From Viscum album (Eukaryota > Streptophyta > Magnoliopsida > Santalales > Viscaceae): 64,000 nucleotides of DNA. The position numbers and the translations under genes were made by a program. The notes beneath the pieces are model-generated. The model saw only the letters and a program-made list of their open reading frames with translations, was not told the origin of the DNA and searched no databases. Shown here piece by piece: positions 1-12,614 of the stretch. Numbering within the stretch: position 1 is the stretch's first letter; each line of letters opens with the position of its first letter. The stretch spans positions 1,901,360,644 through 1,901,424,643 of the forward strand of contig OY728163.1 in assembly GCA_963277665.1 (NCBI GenBank), written 5' to 3'.

Positions 1-3000
1 GTTATCCACGAATAATGAACATTATCTTTGTTAAACTGACCCAAAAATATTTTTGTCATCTTAGGCCCCCTTTTATAGTCATTGTCATCAGTTTTGAACC
101 CTCAAAAATCATAACAACCATTTTAAAGTGAGCCCTAACCCTACTCAAGTCCCATCATTAAGACCAAAAACAATTTACAACACCATGTTCTTACCTCTAT
201 GACTATAAATGATGATACATGGTCTATGAATTATGGCTGAAATCCATTTAAAAAACAATTTTACATTTAATATTACCTTAAACTAAGAGTGTTCATTAAT
301 TAATTATTATTATAAACTATTATCAATGCCATGGTCCAAGAACTATGACCTCACAGTAAGAGCCTCAATCCACACATTATGACCTTAATCTATTTGAACC
401 CCCATTTGTATATCCTTAATGTATGGAAGGGAAAACTTCAAACAAAATCAGGTAGTAAACACCTAGGGGAGTCTTTAGAAAGTGTTAGAATCTACACCTT
501 CTGTCACTTCGACATCTTGTGAAAAATAATAGAAAAAAATAAACATTTACAAAGCTATTATTGACTCACTATAATCCTCAAACAAAACATAGTATGATCA
601 TTAAACCATCAGTTTAGAAAATATTAGGTACAATTTTTAATATTATTTTTTCAAATGAGATCCCATAGGAAAAAATACGAATGTTTTACCCTCCTACAAC
701 CCCTTACACCTATTCTAGGAGGGTGTTATTCATGTCGGTTCACACATCCAAAAACCATATGATAAATTATAAAATAAATTCCTCAAATTACATTAAATTT
801 TATGAATTTTCAACCTCAATTTATGATGATATATTGTGTGTCCACAATCCTCATTTCACAATATAAAACTTTTAATAATATTTTTCCCTTTTATGAGCAT
901 CCTATTTCCAACTTTGGTGTCTGACATATAATGAATCATTTAGGTTACTCAACCATCATTAATCACCAAATATTAAACTACCATTAAAAATGGTTCTAAA
1001 TTTTTTTTAGGTTGATATTCCTACCCAATATGGTAAATTCCATGGTGGTGTAATTACAAAAGTCTTTAACACCATTCTATCAACCCATTGGTTCATACCC
1101 ACTCCTAGTGTGTCCTTGATACAGATCACCATTATCATTCTCATATAAACAAGCCCCCTAATGACAATGGTTCCTAGAAAAAATGGCTCACCTAACATCC
1201 TTGGTACATTCCTCAAACTAGTTGTGATGATATTTTTTGATATTAATCAAATATCAAAGATGGTCAATGTTTGACCTTCATTTATTTATCATCACCCACA
1301 AAATAGGATATTGTATTCTATTATTGATACATTTTCAACAGTTATCCTTAGTCGTCTTGTAACCCCCTTTGTGTAGAGACTCTCATTCACTAGAAGAAAC
1401 ATTCTTATTCATGAATCTATCAATGGTAAAAAAATAAATAAAAACCATTAGTGTTTAATCATTTTCTATTAATCTCATATAAATGAGTAATATTATGATT
1501 TTCCCTTATTTCCCACACTGACCATGACCCATGTGGTATTATAGATTCACTTTTGGTTTCCTTATTATTATGAAAATATATTCCACAAAAAGAAAATATT
1601 TTGTGGAACATGAAGAAATTTAAACAATCGATTCAATGATTGGGAGGAAACTAAATCTGTTGGTGACTATTCTTTATTTTTGTATTAGACAAGATTCCTT
1701 ATGGTGTATCCCCAATTATAAAGTGATTGAGCTTGTCAATCAACTTTTGAGTATCCACGAGTGTCCAATTTCACTATTCTAGATCATTTGACTCTTTCTC
1801 TATGATAGGATGAATCTATTCTATTGCGATTCACACTAGATACTACTTAACATGGAATATGACCACTAGTGGTGAAGAATCTGATGCCCCATCCTCTGCC
1901 ACTTTGAATTATGTCTTATGTTTTATGATGATCTCAATTTTGGATGTGATGTTGGTATTGTGAAATTTTTCCTACTCCACATTATAAATATCATCATCAT
2001 CAACCCAAAGCACCTTGTAACCCTCAACCTACTTATTTTTTCAGGAAACATCAAAATACTACCACTCAACATGTGACTATTAAAATATAATTTCATTTGG
2101 TATTTCTTGGTGACCAATAGAACCCACCCCTCCAATCCCTAGTATTTCTAAACGACGAATGATACAACCCACCCTATTTAGAAGATCAATCATTGACATA
2201 AATTTAATAAAATTTCACACAATCATCCATGACTTTTATTAGAAAACTCGGTTATTCTAGAAAACATATGAGATAGATTCCAAATATTAGTCCATTAGAA
2301 TAGGCTTTTACTGATGGAAATCTACCAACAATCCACTGTCATGGTCATTTTTATGAAATCCCTCTAGTGGACTAAGTCCCAGTTCTCCGGATAATGTGTC
2401 ATCACTGAATCTTATAGAAACGATGGGTGTCATGGCCACCTATAGTGTAAATATTGAGGAAATGTCAACCCTTGTAAATTCCTTGAACATATCCATCAGT
2501 TTCACAATATTTACTATCTTGGTTGAGGCATCTTCTTTTGCATCCATTTTTTAGGGAAATTCTAATATAAGAATTGTTATTGTGGATTCCCCGATCATCT
2601 CGTTGGTTGATAATATTTCTACTACCTATATTGGGTATTTTTCTCTAATAAAACATCCTATCAAACTTCCACTATTTAATGAATAGCCACAACATCCTTT
2701 ACCATATTCCATAAAGGAACAATCTTTTCCATCATTATTTACCTATGATTTAACAACACTATCACTCAATGCTCTCCAAACATGGTTTAAACTATTATTT
2801 AATCCGCAATCTAATCAGACCATGACTTATGAGGGTAAACAAAAAATGAAAAGGTTAAAAGGGGAATATCATTATAATAAAGGTACCACCTAATGAGAAT
2901 CTCAGAACAATCCCTAGGAAATCCCCCCTAGAGACTATGTTTCTACAGTAGTTATCTCCTCAATTTGAATCTCTACATCAACCCATGGTTGTATTCCTAT

Positions 3001-4241
3001 AACAGAACATTAGGGATAACCACATGCATTCCTCATTATTGGTTAGGGATTCATCATCCTCTACTAATGGTTCTTAAAAAACATACCCCTTCTCAATGAT
3101 CACCAATTACTCCACATTTATAATAGGATTTTGGAAATAATCTTCGGGGTTTCATAGTGTCCATGAAAAAAATCATTATATGATTTAACTGATCAAAAGT
3201 GGGATCATAATATATAGAGGATTACCTAAAGGAATCAAATCCCTAGGAATTATCCCACATCCTCTCTTATAGAGGAATATGTGATTCTATTCCACCTATA
3301 TAGAGTTCATGGTGAGAAGCCATTTACACCATCAAGTTCAAACTCTTGTCCAGGTGACATATATATCGATAGGAGTGGACAAAGTATTCAAGATCCATTA
3401 TGTATTGCACCATAAAGGATTATGGGACATTGAATATTTCCCTTGTGTGACCCATAGCGTAAAGTAATATCCCTTCAGATATAAGGAATTTTTATATCCC
3501 ATTAAGGGTAGTTATTTTTATACAGATTCTCTAACTCTCATTGGTGTTAGGGAAAACAACATTGCATGGAACCTTCAAATGAGGTAGTTTTATCCATGGA
3601 AATTAGATTTGTTCCCCAAATATATGAAAGAGAATCCACCTTCCCCCAAAATTCACTTAACCAAGATCATTAGACCTTCTTTTGATATCCTACAATCTAT
3701 TTCACCCTATGTATGACTATAAATTACTGACACAATAGTCGCTGATCCACCCACTATAACATCTTTATCTCTATAGTTTTCACTATATACTTCTCTCCCT
3801 TGAACCCTCAATTGTGGGACACCTCATTTATAATCATCATGAGTGGTTCACTACCTTATCATACCCCATGGGTATGTCATTCTCCAACATATGAAAAAAT
3901 AATAGGTAATTCCCTAAGATGTAGTGTGTAATGTTATTTCATTTATGCCTATGTCATCTTCACATGGTATAGTTCAGAACAAATGTATGAGGATAGTGGA
4001 ATAGTGTATACTACATACCCCCATGTATACCTTTAGAGTGATCCCAAAAAGGAATATAAATAGACTTCATAACTGATGTGACGCATACGACTTTTAAATC
4101 ACATTTTAATTCACTTTGACTAGCAATACCATGTGTCTAATGGCCATGAGGTATGACTTCTAATCAATATTCCCCTTACAATTATTGTCCACCATCCTTG
4201 TAAGAAGTTGGGATGGGAAAAAAATGAATCATCCCACCATA
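1..4241. other. Degenerate intergenic DNA, no recognised family
   Basis: About 4.2 kb left of the first copia LTR. Short frames on both strands (60-70 codons near 1.0-1.2 and 1.9-2.1 kb on the minus strand) match no protein I recognise. The plus strand looks poorer in G than in C, as in the minus-strand elements elsewhere in the window, so this may be an older element read on the minus strand, but I found no pol motif or LTR partner. One decayed frame (2555-3190) is listed separately. Confidence 0.5.
2555..3190 (+). pseudogene. Unusually open decayed reading frame, function unknown
   Basis: In one plus-strand frame, two adjacent stretches of 43 and 68 codons (2555-2683 and 2687-2890) are separated by a single TAG. 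The frame then continues to about 3190 with only a few more stops. In DNA this AT-rich, stops would normally be denser. The second stretch ends in a basic, Lys/Arg/Tyr-rich segment. I recognise no family. It may be an old gag-like or other transposon protein, or simply the effect of low G content, which reduces TAG and TGA. No start codon or promoter can be chosen with confidence. Confidence 0.25.
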
Positions 4242-5890
4242 TGTTGGGGGAAAATACAAAAAGTTATCCACTTAGTATGTTTTGGGTGTGACTGTATTTC
4301 ATGAAAAATCTAGATGACCATGAATGAGGATGGTTGGTGCTTGTAAAAGTAGGTGTTTATGGTGGCATAGCTTCATAGTGTTTTCAAAAAAATTGTGTCT
4401 CAAAATCAGCTATTGGTTTTTTGATAACGGATTTTATCACATAAGAGTGAGTTGTACATAGATTGAATAAGATAGTTCCTTAGTCACAAAATATTTTATG
4501 CCAAAGAGCTTTGGGAATTCTGCATCGGAGGATTTCAGCATTAGCAATTCTATGTAGACCACGAAGTGCGGTATGTGAATCATGAATAGAAACTGGTTCA
4601 TAGGATGAAAATACTTTATGGGAGGCACGCAGTTCATAGAAGTTTTATGGTTTATCGGATGTCCTTTTGTTGGTGGAAATAACAAGGTGATCGGTTTTCA
4701 GTAGAGATCGGTCGCCACTATGTAATGAAAGGCACAATACGTTCATCATGACTTCATAAATGGTTTTCGAGAGGGTTATTATGCGGTGAAGGCTATACCC
4801 CAGCGATGATGGGGTGAATATTGGATGAATGGATTTTTTGGATCTATTTTCTTATATAAGGAGTGATAATACCATAACTATGGTGATTTATTTTGATAAG
4901 GAAACATATTTTCTATGGGAATTCAGTGATGTCCAAAAGTGGTTTATAAGGGATAATTCTGCAATGGGTGTAGTATCTCGCAAGGAGGATTTTGAAAAAA
5001 GGAGAAGGAGTTCATTTGAATGGTTCATGTAGACGTCTTTAATGGCTTTGAAACTCTCAAAGGAAATAGGTCTACAAAGTAGAAATTGGTTCACATAAGT
5101 ATAATAAGAGGTCTAAGGGGTATAGAAATCGGTGGATGTGGAGGCAGTATGTGGAGGTTGTACGCATAGATGAATAACATAGGTGGTATGAGAATGTGAA
5201 AGTAGAGCCAATACATTGGAGAGGTGGTCTGCATATCATATGTGCTATGCAGTGTAGCTCAGTTTGTGGAGGAAGATATATTAGTCACAAAGGGACATAA
5301 ACAGTTTTCAAAGGTAGTTAATGCTATATGATAGTACATGGAAACGTGGATTTCATATATGAGTGAAAAGGGAATATAAATAGATCATCCATATATAATT
5401 GATGATGTGTTCATTCATGTAATTGTATGGACCTAGAAGTTTATAAATTGTGAGTGTATCCCCTCCAAGAGCAGTGAGTGATGGAAGAGGAAGACAATGA
5501 TACTTTCCACTGACTATGATCCAGAAAATGATATATATAGAGTAACCCTTGGGAATGTTTTGATAATACCCTAAATCTTGTAAAGGAGATGATCTCGGTC
5601 ATAGAGGTGATCTGGCTTGAACGATTTAATTAGCAGTGAGATATAGTTGATTTGGTATATCAGTACATTGTCGTTGTATGATCCATGGAAGTAGCACAGT
5701 GAGGGTGAACAATGTACTATCGTTGTGTCTTGTGAACGATTTCATTTCTATTCATATATTACTACTGGAAAAAAGGAAAAAAACTGTTTATTGGTGAAAC
5801 AAGATTCTATGAGGAAGTAGTTTTAATGTGCCATTCCCTGATTCACCCCCCCCCCCCCCCATACAGAAAATTTGACTTATTAAACCTAAA
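4242..5890 (+). repeat. 5' LTR of the first copia element
   Basis: It starts TGTTGGGGGAAAATAC and pairs with 10991-12614. Matching blocks include the shared 'atgaatgagtatggttggtg'-like start, 'aatgaaaggcacaatac' (4725), 'ggattttttggatctatttt' (4830) followed by 'cctatataag'-type sequence, and 'catttctattcatatatt' (5742) near the end. The stretch around 4850, 'cttatataaggag', looks like a TATA box and is conserved in the other LTR (about 11600), so it is the likely promoter core. The right end is placed just before the primer site. Confidence 0.8.
5846..5860 (+). repeat. Poly-C run (15 C)
   Basis: Fifteen consecutive C bases near the end of the 5' LTR. The corresponding part of the 3' LTR (about 12570-12590) reads 'taaccctaccg', so the run expanded after the copies diverged, or is a sequencing or assembly length artefact. 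Confidence 0.9.
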
Positions 5891-5893
5891 AAT

Positions 5894-5905
5894 TTGTATC
5901 TGAGC
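5894..5905 (+). promoter_or_regulatory. Primer-binding site, tRNA-Met type
   Basis: TTGTATCTGAGC differs at two positions from TGGTATCAGAGC, the common plant site complementary to the 3' end of initiator tRNA-Met. It lies just inside the 5' LTR, where minus-strand DNA synthesis would start. Confidence 0.7.
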
Positions 5906-6177
5906 ATATGTTTATTTTACCATATTTGTTTTCTCTCACATGATTCAGTTAATTTTTGATGTTAATGATTTAGTCTACTCTTATCTTGGTGTTCCAAGGG
6001 AATGGGAAGAACATCACAGATGAAGTTGTAGTCATGAGGTATTCGTCAGTGTGGAAGTGTCTATAGAAAAATGGGATTCAGTTTAAGGAATACAATAGTA
6101 TACTATAGATTGGTTTTGATGAATTAGACAGTGAAATTTTAGACTCACATAATGAATCTATATGAATGGGTGAATAA

Positions 6178-6525
6178 GTGGATATTCCATGTGATACTGA
6201 GTCTACTAATGAAGAAGAAACCCCAAGAATGAAAAAAGGTGAATTTGTCCATGAAACAGAGAAATTTGATCAGAAATTAGATGAAGAAAATAAATATAGA
6301 CAAATTGAAATAAAAATACTTGAAATTTAAGACAACATGCTTCATAGAAAAAATAAAATGTTTATTGATGTGGCTACTGATCTAAGGGGGAAGAATGATT
6401 CCCTTTATTAAGAACTTAAAAACATTTATAAAATTGTAAAAAACCCAAAAACATATGAAAATGGACAGAATAAGAAGCCATATGATATTCAGAATCAGAA
6501 ATCTGGAAAAGATGATCTTACTACA
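6178..6525 (+). pseudogene. Gag-region frame rich in Lys and Glu (first copia element)
   Basis: One frame stays open for 116 codons apart from TAA at 6328 and 6409, and ends at tandem stops TAA-TAG (6526-6531). The product is strongly charged, rich in Lys, Glu, Asp and Asn, and could form a coiled coil. Its place, 270 bases after the primer site, is where gag belongs, and copia capsid proteins can carry charged helical segments. I see no zinc knuckle in it. That it is gag is inferred from position and composition, not from a clear family match. Confidence 0.4.
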
Positions 6526-6531
6526 TAATAG

Positions 6532-8955
6532 TTTGATCTGGTTCAAATGAACCTAAGGTTGTAATAAGAGAATCCATGTTGTTAAAATTATGTTTCTCAA
6601 GGAAAATTTAAAATAATGGAGAAAAAGTTACATGGATTATATGCAAACACTTGAACTGGATGATGAGATTAGTAAAGGGAAGAATATAAAGATAGAAACT
6701 AATTTCAATTATTGAATCAATGGATATGGAGATTCAACAAATGGGAGAAGAGCTATATTTGGTGAAGAAATAAATGGGGAAATCAATTGCTAAAGGATAT
6801 CATTAAATGAAGGATTCCTTCCATATACTATTAGATTATCTTTTGGTAGGTGATGATGAAGTGAAAAAATAAATTCTATTTATAAAGGGAAACAAGAAAT
6901 AATTGTCTCATATCAAAGAAAATAATTTTTTTTAAAATATGGTATTATATATGATGATATTCTTCTTATGCATGATGGAAGATAACTATAAAAATATCTA
7001 GATATAAGAAAAATCTAGTAAGTGATGGAGATGGACCAAAAAAAAATTTATAGGAATTAATGGAAAAATGTTCTACTTTTATGGAATGCATGTTCACACT
7101 TCACGATTTTTTTGTGAGGTTTTGGAATTTATTTCATGATGTAAAAACATAAATATTTTTAAATATGAGAATATGAAGAAGCGCTGGGAGAGATATGAAG
7201 GAAGCTTCTCTCAATAGAATGTATCCATGAAATCCTTCTATTTCGGATAAATGGGACACACCATGAGTGTATGTTAGGAAGTCAAGGAGATAATTTTTAT
7301 AAGAAAAACTAAAGATGAATCAATAAGGTATCTGAGAAAAATGAAACCAGGTATGTGTCTAAGGGGATAATTTTTATATTTTCTATTCGTGGATATAAGG
7401 GAATATATTGTAGCAGGAAGAAAGTTGGGATGGAAAAATAAATCAAAGGGAGATCCTAAAATTCATTGGTGTATAGTAAAAAATCTTATATTCGTAGAAA
7501 ACCTAATAAGGTAAAAAAAGTTTTATATTCTCAAGGGAAACATAAGGATTTCAACAAAATTTGACTTAATAAACTCATATATTATACTCAAAACCACTCT
7601 CATGGAATGGATATAAACATATATATAGTAAAAAAAGGAGGATCTGCAAAAGCTATTAGTTATAAAAATATATGTTTAGTGAGGAAATCATAAGCATCAA
7701 GAAACAATGTTGAGACTTAGATTATTGAGTAAAAAATGAATGCAAAAGGTTTCAAAAAAATCAAATGTCAAGCTATATGGAGGGAAATGAAGTCGGGAAA
7801 AAGATCCCACAAATGGACGAATAAGAAAGAGAAGATGATCAATGAAGATATTCCTATTTAGGGAAAGAAACATGAGAATTGGAATTTTGGAGGAACATCA
7901 AAGAATAAAATGTGTACTAGTGGTTTCAAACATTAAATTGTGAGAAATTCCAAGCTTAACGAATCTTAATATCTGAAAAAGACTCTACATTTGAGTAATG
8001 AATTATTAGTCGTATTACTAGAATAGTTTTAGTTGTTTGGGTTGTTTGAATTACCACAAAAATAGTACAGTTATTTGAATGAAATTATAAATGTGTTGAT
8101 CAATCAAGATCGACCACAATACTCTTATTTAGGATTCTATAGAGTCTCATCTCCCTATATATATAAATCCTATTAACTGATGTTCATGTGTTTCATGTAT
8201 TATGAAGATATAATATTAGGGGTAGTGGAATTAAAATATGAAAAGTGGTGATGTGATGTTCTCCAAAATATAATTGGAATCAAATCCATTACCAGAGATG
8301 AAGAAGAAATATATATTAATGTCATGAAAATAGATAATATTTTATGGATTCATGAGATATTTAAAATTAATTTAGAACAATGGAAAATGATGACATTATT
8401 AACAATTTGACTTGTTTCCTACACTGTGTTTCGACTCACTGGGATTACCAGTTTTGTTGATAGCTCATTGATATGTGTCACTTGTGAAGAAATGATGCAT
8501 GAGAAGAAGAATGTTTTGGGTCTAAATAGTGGGACTAATAACAATAATAGTTTCATATCATAGATGGAGAATTAAATCTCTTAATCATATATAACATCCC
8601 AATGGGATAAAAAGGATAAAAGATTATATTGTCTAGCATTAATAAAATTGTTTGGGAGAAAAGTAGAAAAACTATTATATTTATAGATTTAATATTTGGT
8701 TCAAAAAATATTTTATTAGCTTACTATGTTTAGGATACTAAGAATATATGATATAATATTGGTGATGGTTAAACTAGAGGCTGGTAAAGTAATTTAAATC
8801 AATGATGTTACTCTAGTATAGAATGATCAGAATCATCCACAAAACAGTGAACAGTTTCTTAGTTATAGTGAAATGGTTTTAAGAAATTCAAGGGGATTCA
8901 AAGTTGAAAATATTTACTCATAAGAAGATGAAGATGATGAATAGTAAGAAGTAGA
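6532..8955 (+). pseudogene. Decayed gag-protease-integrase stretch (first copia element)
   Basis: This lies between the gag-like frame and RT, where a copia element carries the end of gag, protease and integrase. Frames are short and full of stops. A Cys-x2-Cys arrangement followed by basic residues near 8470-8510 (frame reading VDSSLICVTCEE) could be the integrase zinc region that ends the usual GAG-pre-integrase domain, but the match is weak. The last part, 8920-8950, encodes an acidic run (EDEDDE), typical of the linker between integrase and RT. Protease and integrase catalytic residues were not located. Confidence 0.4.
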
Positions 8956-8959
8956 TGTA

Positions 8960-9900
8960 AATAGGAATTGGGTTCAGGTTATGAAGATCTAGATCAAATT
9001 GAGAAGAATTAGACATGGGATATTATTTCGAGACCAACAAACAAGATTGTAATTGGGGAGAAATGGTTCTTTCATAAAAAAATAAATTAATATAGTATTG
9101 TTATTATGAAACAAAGAGTGTGAAAAGGGTACTCTTTCATAGAGGGTATTGATATTGACAGAACATTTTCACCTATTGCATGGCTAGATACAATGAGACT
9201 ATTCTCGGCCATAACAGTACAATGAAAGTACAATGTATTCCAAAAGGATGTCAATTCATTATTTCTAAATGGGGTTCTATAAGAAAAAGATTATATTGAG
9301 AAAACAGATGATTTTCACATTTGTAAAAATGGGAATAGTGTTTCTTTAATTGAAGAAGGATTTATATGGTTTAAAGCAAGCACCAAGAGGATCCTATTAA
9401 AGGCTATATAAATTTTTTATAAAGCATGACATTCAGCATGGTCATGTTTATTACACCCTAAATGACAAAAATTAATGTAATCAAAGGATGATGGTAATAG
9501 TTTATATAGACGAAATAATCTTCCGGGGATAAGATGAAGTGTAATGCAGGAAGATTTCTAAATTCATGAAATTTGAGTTCTAAATTTCCATGATTGGTGA
9601 ACTAACATTTTTCCATTGTTTATAGGTGACATAAGGAAATAATGTAACATTCATTTGTCTATAAAATATTAAAAGTAGGATTTTATATGAGTTGGAATGG
9701 AAAATTCCAAGGAGATGACGAATCTGATAGCTAACCAGAAGGAACTTTTATCAGATGATGAATGAAATTCAATTAATATTATATAATATAGAAAAATAAT
9801 TAAATTCTTATTATTTATAAAATTGAAAATACATGATATTGTTTATTCCACATGGAAAATAATATTGATATCAAAACAATCCCATTAAATCTTAATTTCC
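8960..9900 (+). pseudogene. Ty1/copia reverse transcriptase, broken
   Basis: RT copies element RNA into DNA inside the particle. Despite stops and frameshifts the copia signature reads in order: a basic 'WFFHKK' segment (about 9070; family WVFRxK), 'FSPIAWLDTMRLF' (about 9167-9205; family FAPVARLETIR), 'QKDVNSLFLNG' (about 9240; family QMDVKSAFLNG), 'LKQAPRGSY' (about 9370; family YGLKQAPRAWY) and 'YIDEIIF' (9503-9523; family YVDDIIF). The second catalytic Asp of the YxDD box reads Glu (GAC GAA), which would itself impair catalysis. Length is close to that of the normal domain. Assignment to copia rather than gypsy is firm because all five blocks follow the copia pattern. Confidence 0.85.
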
Positions 9901-10330
9901 TTCAGTGAAAATAATTCTTTGGTATATCATCAGAATTGTTGATTTCGATATGATTTATAATTAAAATTCTCAGTAATATTTTTTGGGATATACATATGTG
10001 GATTGAACTAGTCTAGAAGATGATAGAAAATAGACATTAGGTGGAGCATTCCAGCTTGGAGGATTTTGTATTTCATGGAAAAGAATGAAAAGTGATCACA
10101 TTTCATTGAGCACCACTAGAGGTGAATATATTGAGGCTACTCAAGCATGAACCCAGTTATTGTGTATGAATAAGCAGATCAAGGATATGGTATTGGAAGT
10201 GAAATCTCCAAATGGAATCCATCGTGATAATTCAAGTGATGTAAATCGTTGAAAAAATCTTGCCCATCACTCAATAAAAAATAACATTAAAATCAATAAT
10301 CCTTTATCATGGGGAAACTAGAGAAAGGGA
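9900..10330 (+). pseudogene. Ty1/copia RNase H, broken
   Basis: RNase H removes the RNA template after reverse transcription. Recognisable copia blocks in order: 'DDRKSTLGGAFQLGGFCISW' with shifts (about 10020-10075; family DDRKSTSGYVFxLGGxxxSW), 'ISLSTTRGEYIEATQA' (about 10100-10150; family xSLSTAEAEYxAA), 'LLCMNKQIKD' (about 10160-10190), then a decayed counterpart of 'DNxSAIxLxxNPVxHxRxKHI' (about 10220-10290). It sits at the end of pol next to the 3' LTR, as expected for copia. Several stops interrupt it. Confidence 0.85.
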
Positions 10331-10979
10331 TTGTGATGTGGGAGTATATGCCTTTATAATATCATGTTTCAATCATTATGACAATGAACTTACTCAATGA
10401 ATCATTTGGGAGGGATTGAATGGCTCTATGAGCCCAGTTGACTCCCTATACATGAACAATTTTGGATGTGGGACCCCCTATTCTAGAGGTATGGTTTGTT
10501 TTCCCTAATGTAATAATGTGTGTTCTTTACCCTATTGCAGTCAAAAATTATGTGACCTTTGGGTTTATTTATAATGGTAGAGTATTGTGGTTATTCAAAG
10601 AGATAAAATTTCTTATGTAATAAAAGTGGAGAAACTATTATGTATAGAGGTAAGATAGAGGATTCGAAGCTGTTAGGGGGAGTAGTGACGTAAGAGGAGT
10701 ATTAAATATGATGATTCTAAATGTGATCTTTGAAAGGATACATATTATTATATCTACAGTTCATGATAAAATAAATGAGTTGTGCTGGAATTAAATGATA
10801 TAATTCATTGATGAAATTTTCATTATACTCTTGTTTCTCATTTCAAGTAAGTCTCATGTGGAATTAGAGTATGTTTGTAGTAAATCCTTTATCACTATCT
10901 TAATAACATGAAGCGAATGATATAAATTGTTTAAATAATCATTAATGAGATATCAGATTATGAATGTGTTATCAAAAAA
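10331..10979 (+). other. Untranslated tail of the first copia element
   Basis: About 650 bases between the end of RNase H and the polypurine tract. No open frame or recognised domain. It is longer than the tail of simple copia elements, but nothing suggests an extra gene. Confidence 0.45.
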
Positions 10980-10990
10980 CCCAAAGGGGG
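10980..10990 (+). promoter_or_regulatory. Polypurine tract of the first copia element
   Basis: CCCAAAGGGGG sits directly before the TG that opens the 3' LTR. In LTR retrotransposons such a tract primes plus-strand DNA synthesis. Its position fixes the left edge of the 3' LTR at 10991. Confidence 0.65.
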
Positions 10991-12614
10991 TGATTTTTTA
11001 GGAAAAAATCCATCCAGTTATCCTCCGTATATGTTTTGGACGTGATTGTGTTTATTGAAAAAGTGAGATGATTATGAATGAGTATGGTTGGTGTTTTCTG
11101 AAGTCGATGTCAAAAGTGGTAAAGATTCCCATTGTTTTACAATTTTTTTGGCCGCAAATCAAGAGATTGTTTTTGGAAAATGGAAATTTTCTCTTAAGAT
11201 TGAATGGTAAGAAGAACATGAAGGATAGTTCAGGGATCACAAAATATGGTATGAAAAAGAGTATTGGGAATTCATCAAAGGCATATTTCTGCACAGCAGT
11301 GTGATACAGACTGCAAATCGTGGTAGATAGATCAGGATTAGAAAACGGTTCATGGGAAAAAAATAGTTTATGGGATGAAATATTTTCACAGAAGGATTTT
11401 GGTACATGGGATGTCTTGAATTGGTGGAAATGAGATGGGGATCAATTTACAGAAGATATTAGACACCACAGAGGAATGAAAGGCACAATACATGGACCGT
11501 CAAGGGAAAAATGGTTGGTAGGAGGCTTTGTATGTGGTGAAGGTAATACCACATTGAAGATTTGGTAAATCTAGAATTAGTGGATTTTTTAAATATATTT
11601 TCCTATATAAGAAGTGATAATAAAATCATTATTGTGAGATATTTTGATATGAAAATACCTTTTTCTGGTACTTATGAGAAGTATGATATTGGTTCACAAG
11701 AGAGAATTTTGTGAAGGGTGTAGTTGTTCCTAAGAAGGATTCCACAAATGGAGAAGGAGTTCATAAGAATTTTTTTCAAATTGGTTTATCATGGCACTAA
11801 AACTGTGAAAGGAAATCGGTTTGTGATGTAGGAATATGTTCTCAAAAATAGAAGAGGTTTGCAAGGATTAGTAGTTCATGGAAGCATAGTGGTACATAGA
11901 GATGGTTCGTGAAGGAAGTACAAGAAGGAAGTATGCTTCAGTGAAAGTGGAGGAAGTTCATTGGAGAGGTGGTCTATAAAGAATATGGTCACTGAAGTGT
12001 AGCTCATTTCGCAGAGTAAGATTGGTTATTGGAGAAGGGACTCAAACAATCTGTGAAGACAATTTCCACTAACTAATAGTATGTGGAAAAGTGAACTTCA
12101 TCTATAGGAGAAAATATAACCTCAATAGACCATCCATCTACAATTGAGGATGTGTTATTTTATAAAAATAATGGGACCTACTAGTCTAGAAAATGTTAGT
12201 GGATCCCTTTAAAGATCAGTGAGTAAAAGGAGAGGATGGCGATGATCCTTTCAATCAGCAGTGAGGCAGATAAAGAGACATTGGGAGTGACACTTGGGAA
12301 TTCAGTGAGCAGACCCAAAATATTATAAATAAAGTGAGCCTAGTAATAGAATTAATCTTTCTTGAACATTGTAATTCGAAGTGTGATTTAATGGATTTGG
12401 TACATCAATATATCACCTTTGTATGCTCCTCAAACATGGCCTAGTAAGGGTGAACCAAGTAAAATTGTTTTTCTTGTGCATGATTTCATTTCTATTCATA
12501 TATTGATATTGGAGACCAAACATTTATATTGCTATGGGATATGGGATTCATATAATTGTTTCCACCATTTTGTGTGTAACCCTACCGTATGTGAAATTGA
12601 ATGGCCCATCGACA
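10991..12614 (+). repeat. 3' LTR of the first copia element
   Basis: It pairs with 4242 to about 5890. It begins TGATTTTTTAGGAAAA and ends near 'catcgaca'. Shared blocks include 'atgaatgagtatggttggtg' (11075), 'gaggaatgaaaggcacaata' (11472), 'ggattttttaaatatatttt' then 'cctatataagaagtgataat' (about 11590-11620) and 'atttcatttctattcatata' (12482). The 78- to 80-codon frames at 11052-11304 on the two strands are chance frames in the LTR. Confidence 0.8.

Larger units (their letters stand above)
4242..12614 (+). mobile_element. Ty1/copia LTR retrotransposon, near complete, inactive
   Basis: A plus-strand element of about 8.4 kb: 5' LTR (4242 to about 5890), primer site (5894-5905), internal region of about 5.1 kb, polypurine tract (10980-10990) and 3' LTR (10991-12614). 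The order of late pol remnants, RT then RNase H next to the 3' LTR, with integrase upstream, is the copia order. The two LTRs are clearly homologous along their length but heavily substituted, so the insertion is old. All pol frames are broken. A 5-bp CCATA precedes the left LTR, but I see no clear matching duplication on the right. LTRs of 1.6 kb are long for copia; the lineage was not determined. Confidence 0.85.

Noticed and set aside
4829..5094. 67- and 68-codon frames on both strands within the copia 5' LTR
   Set aside because: They are inside an LTR and are not preserved as frames in the partner LTR.
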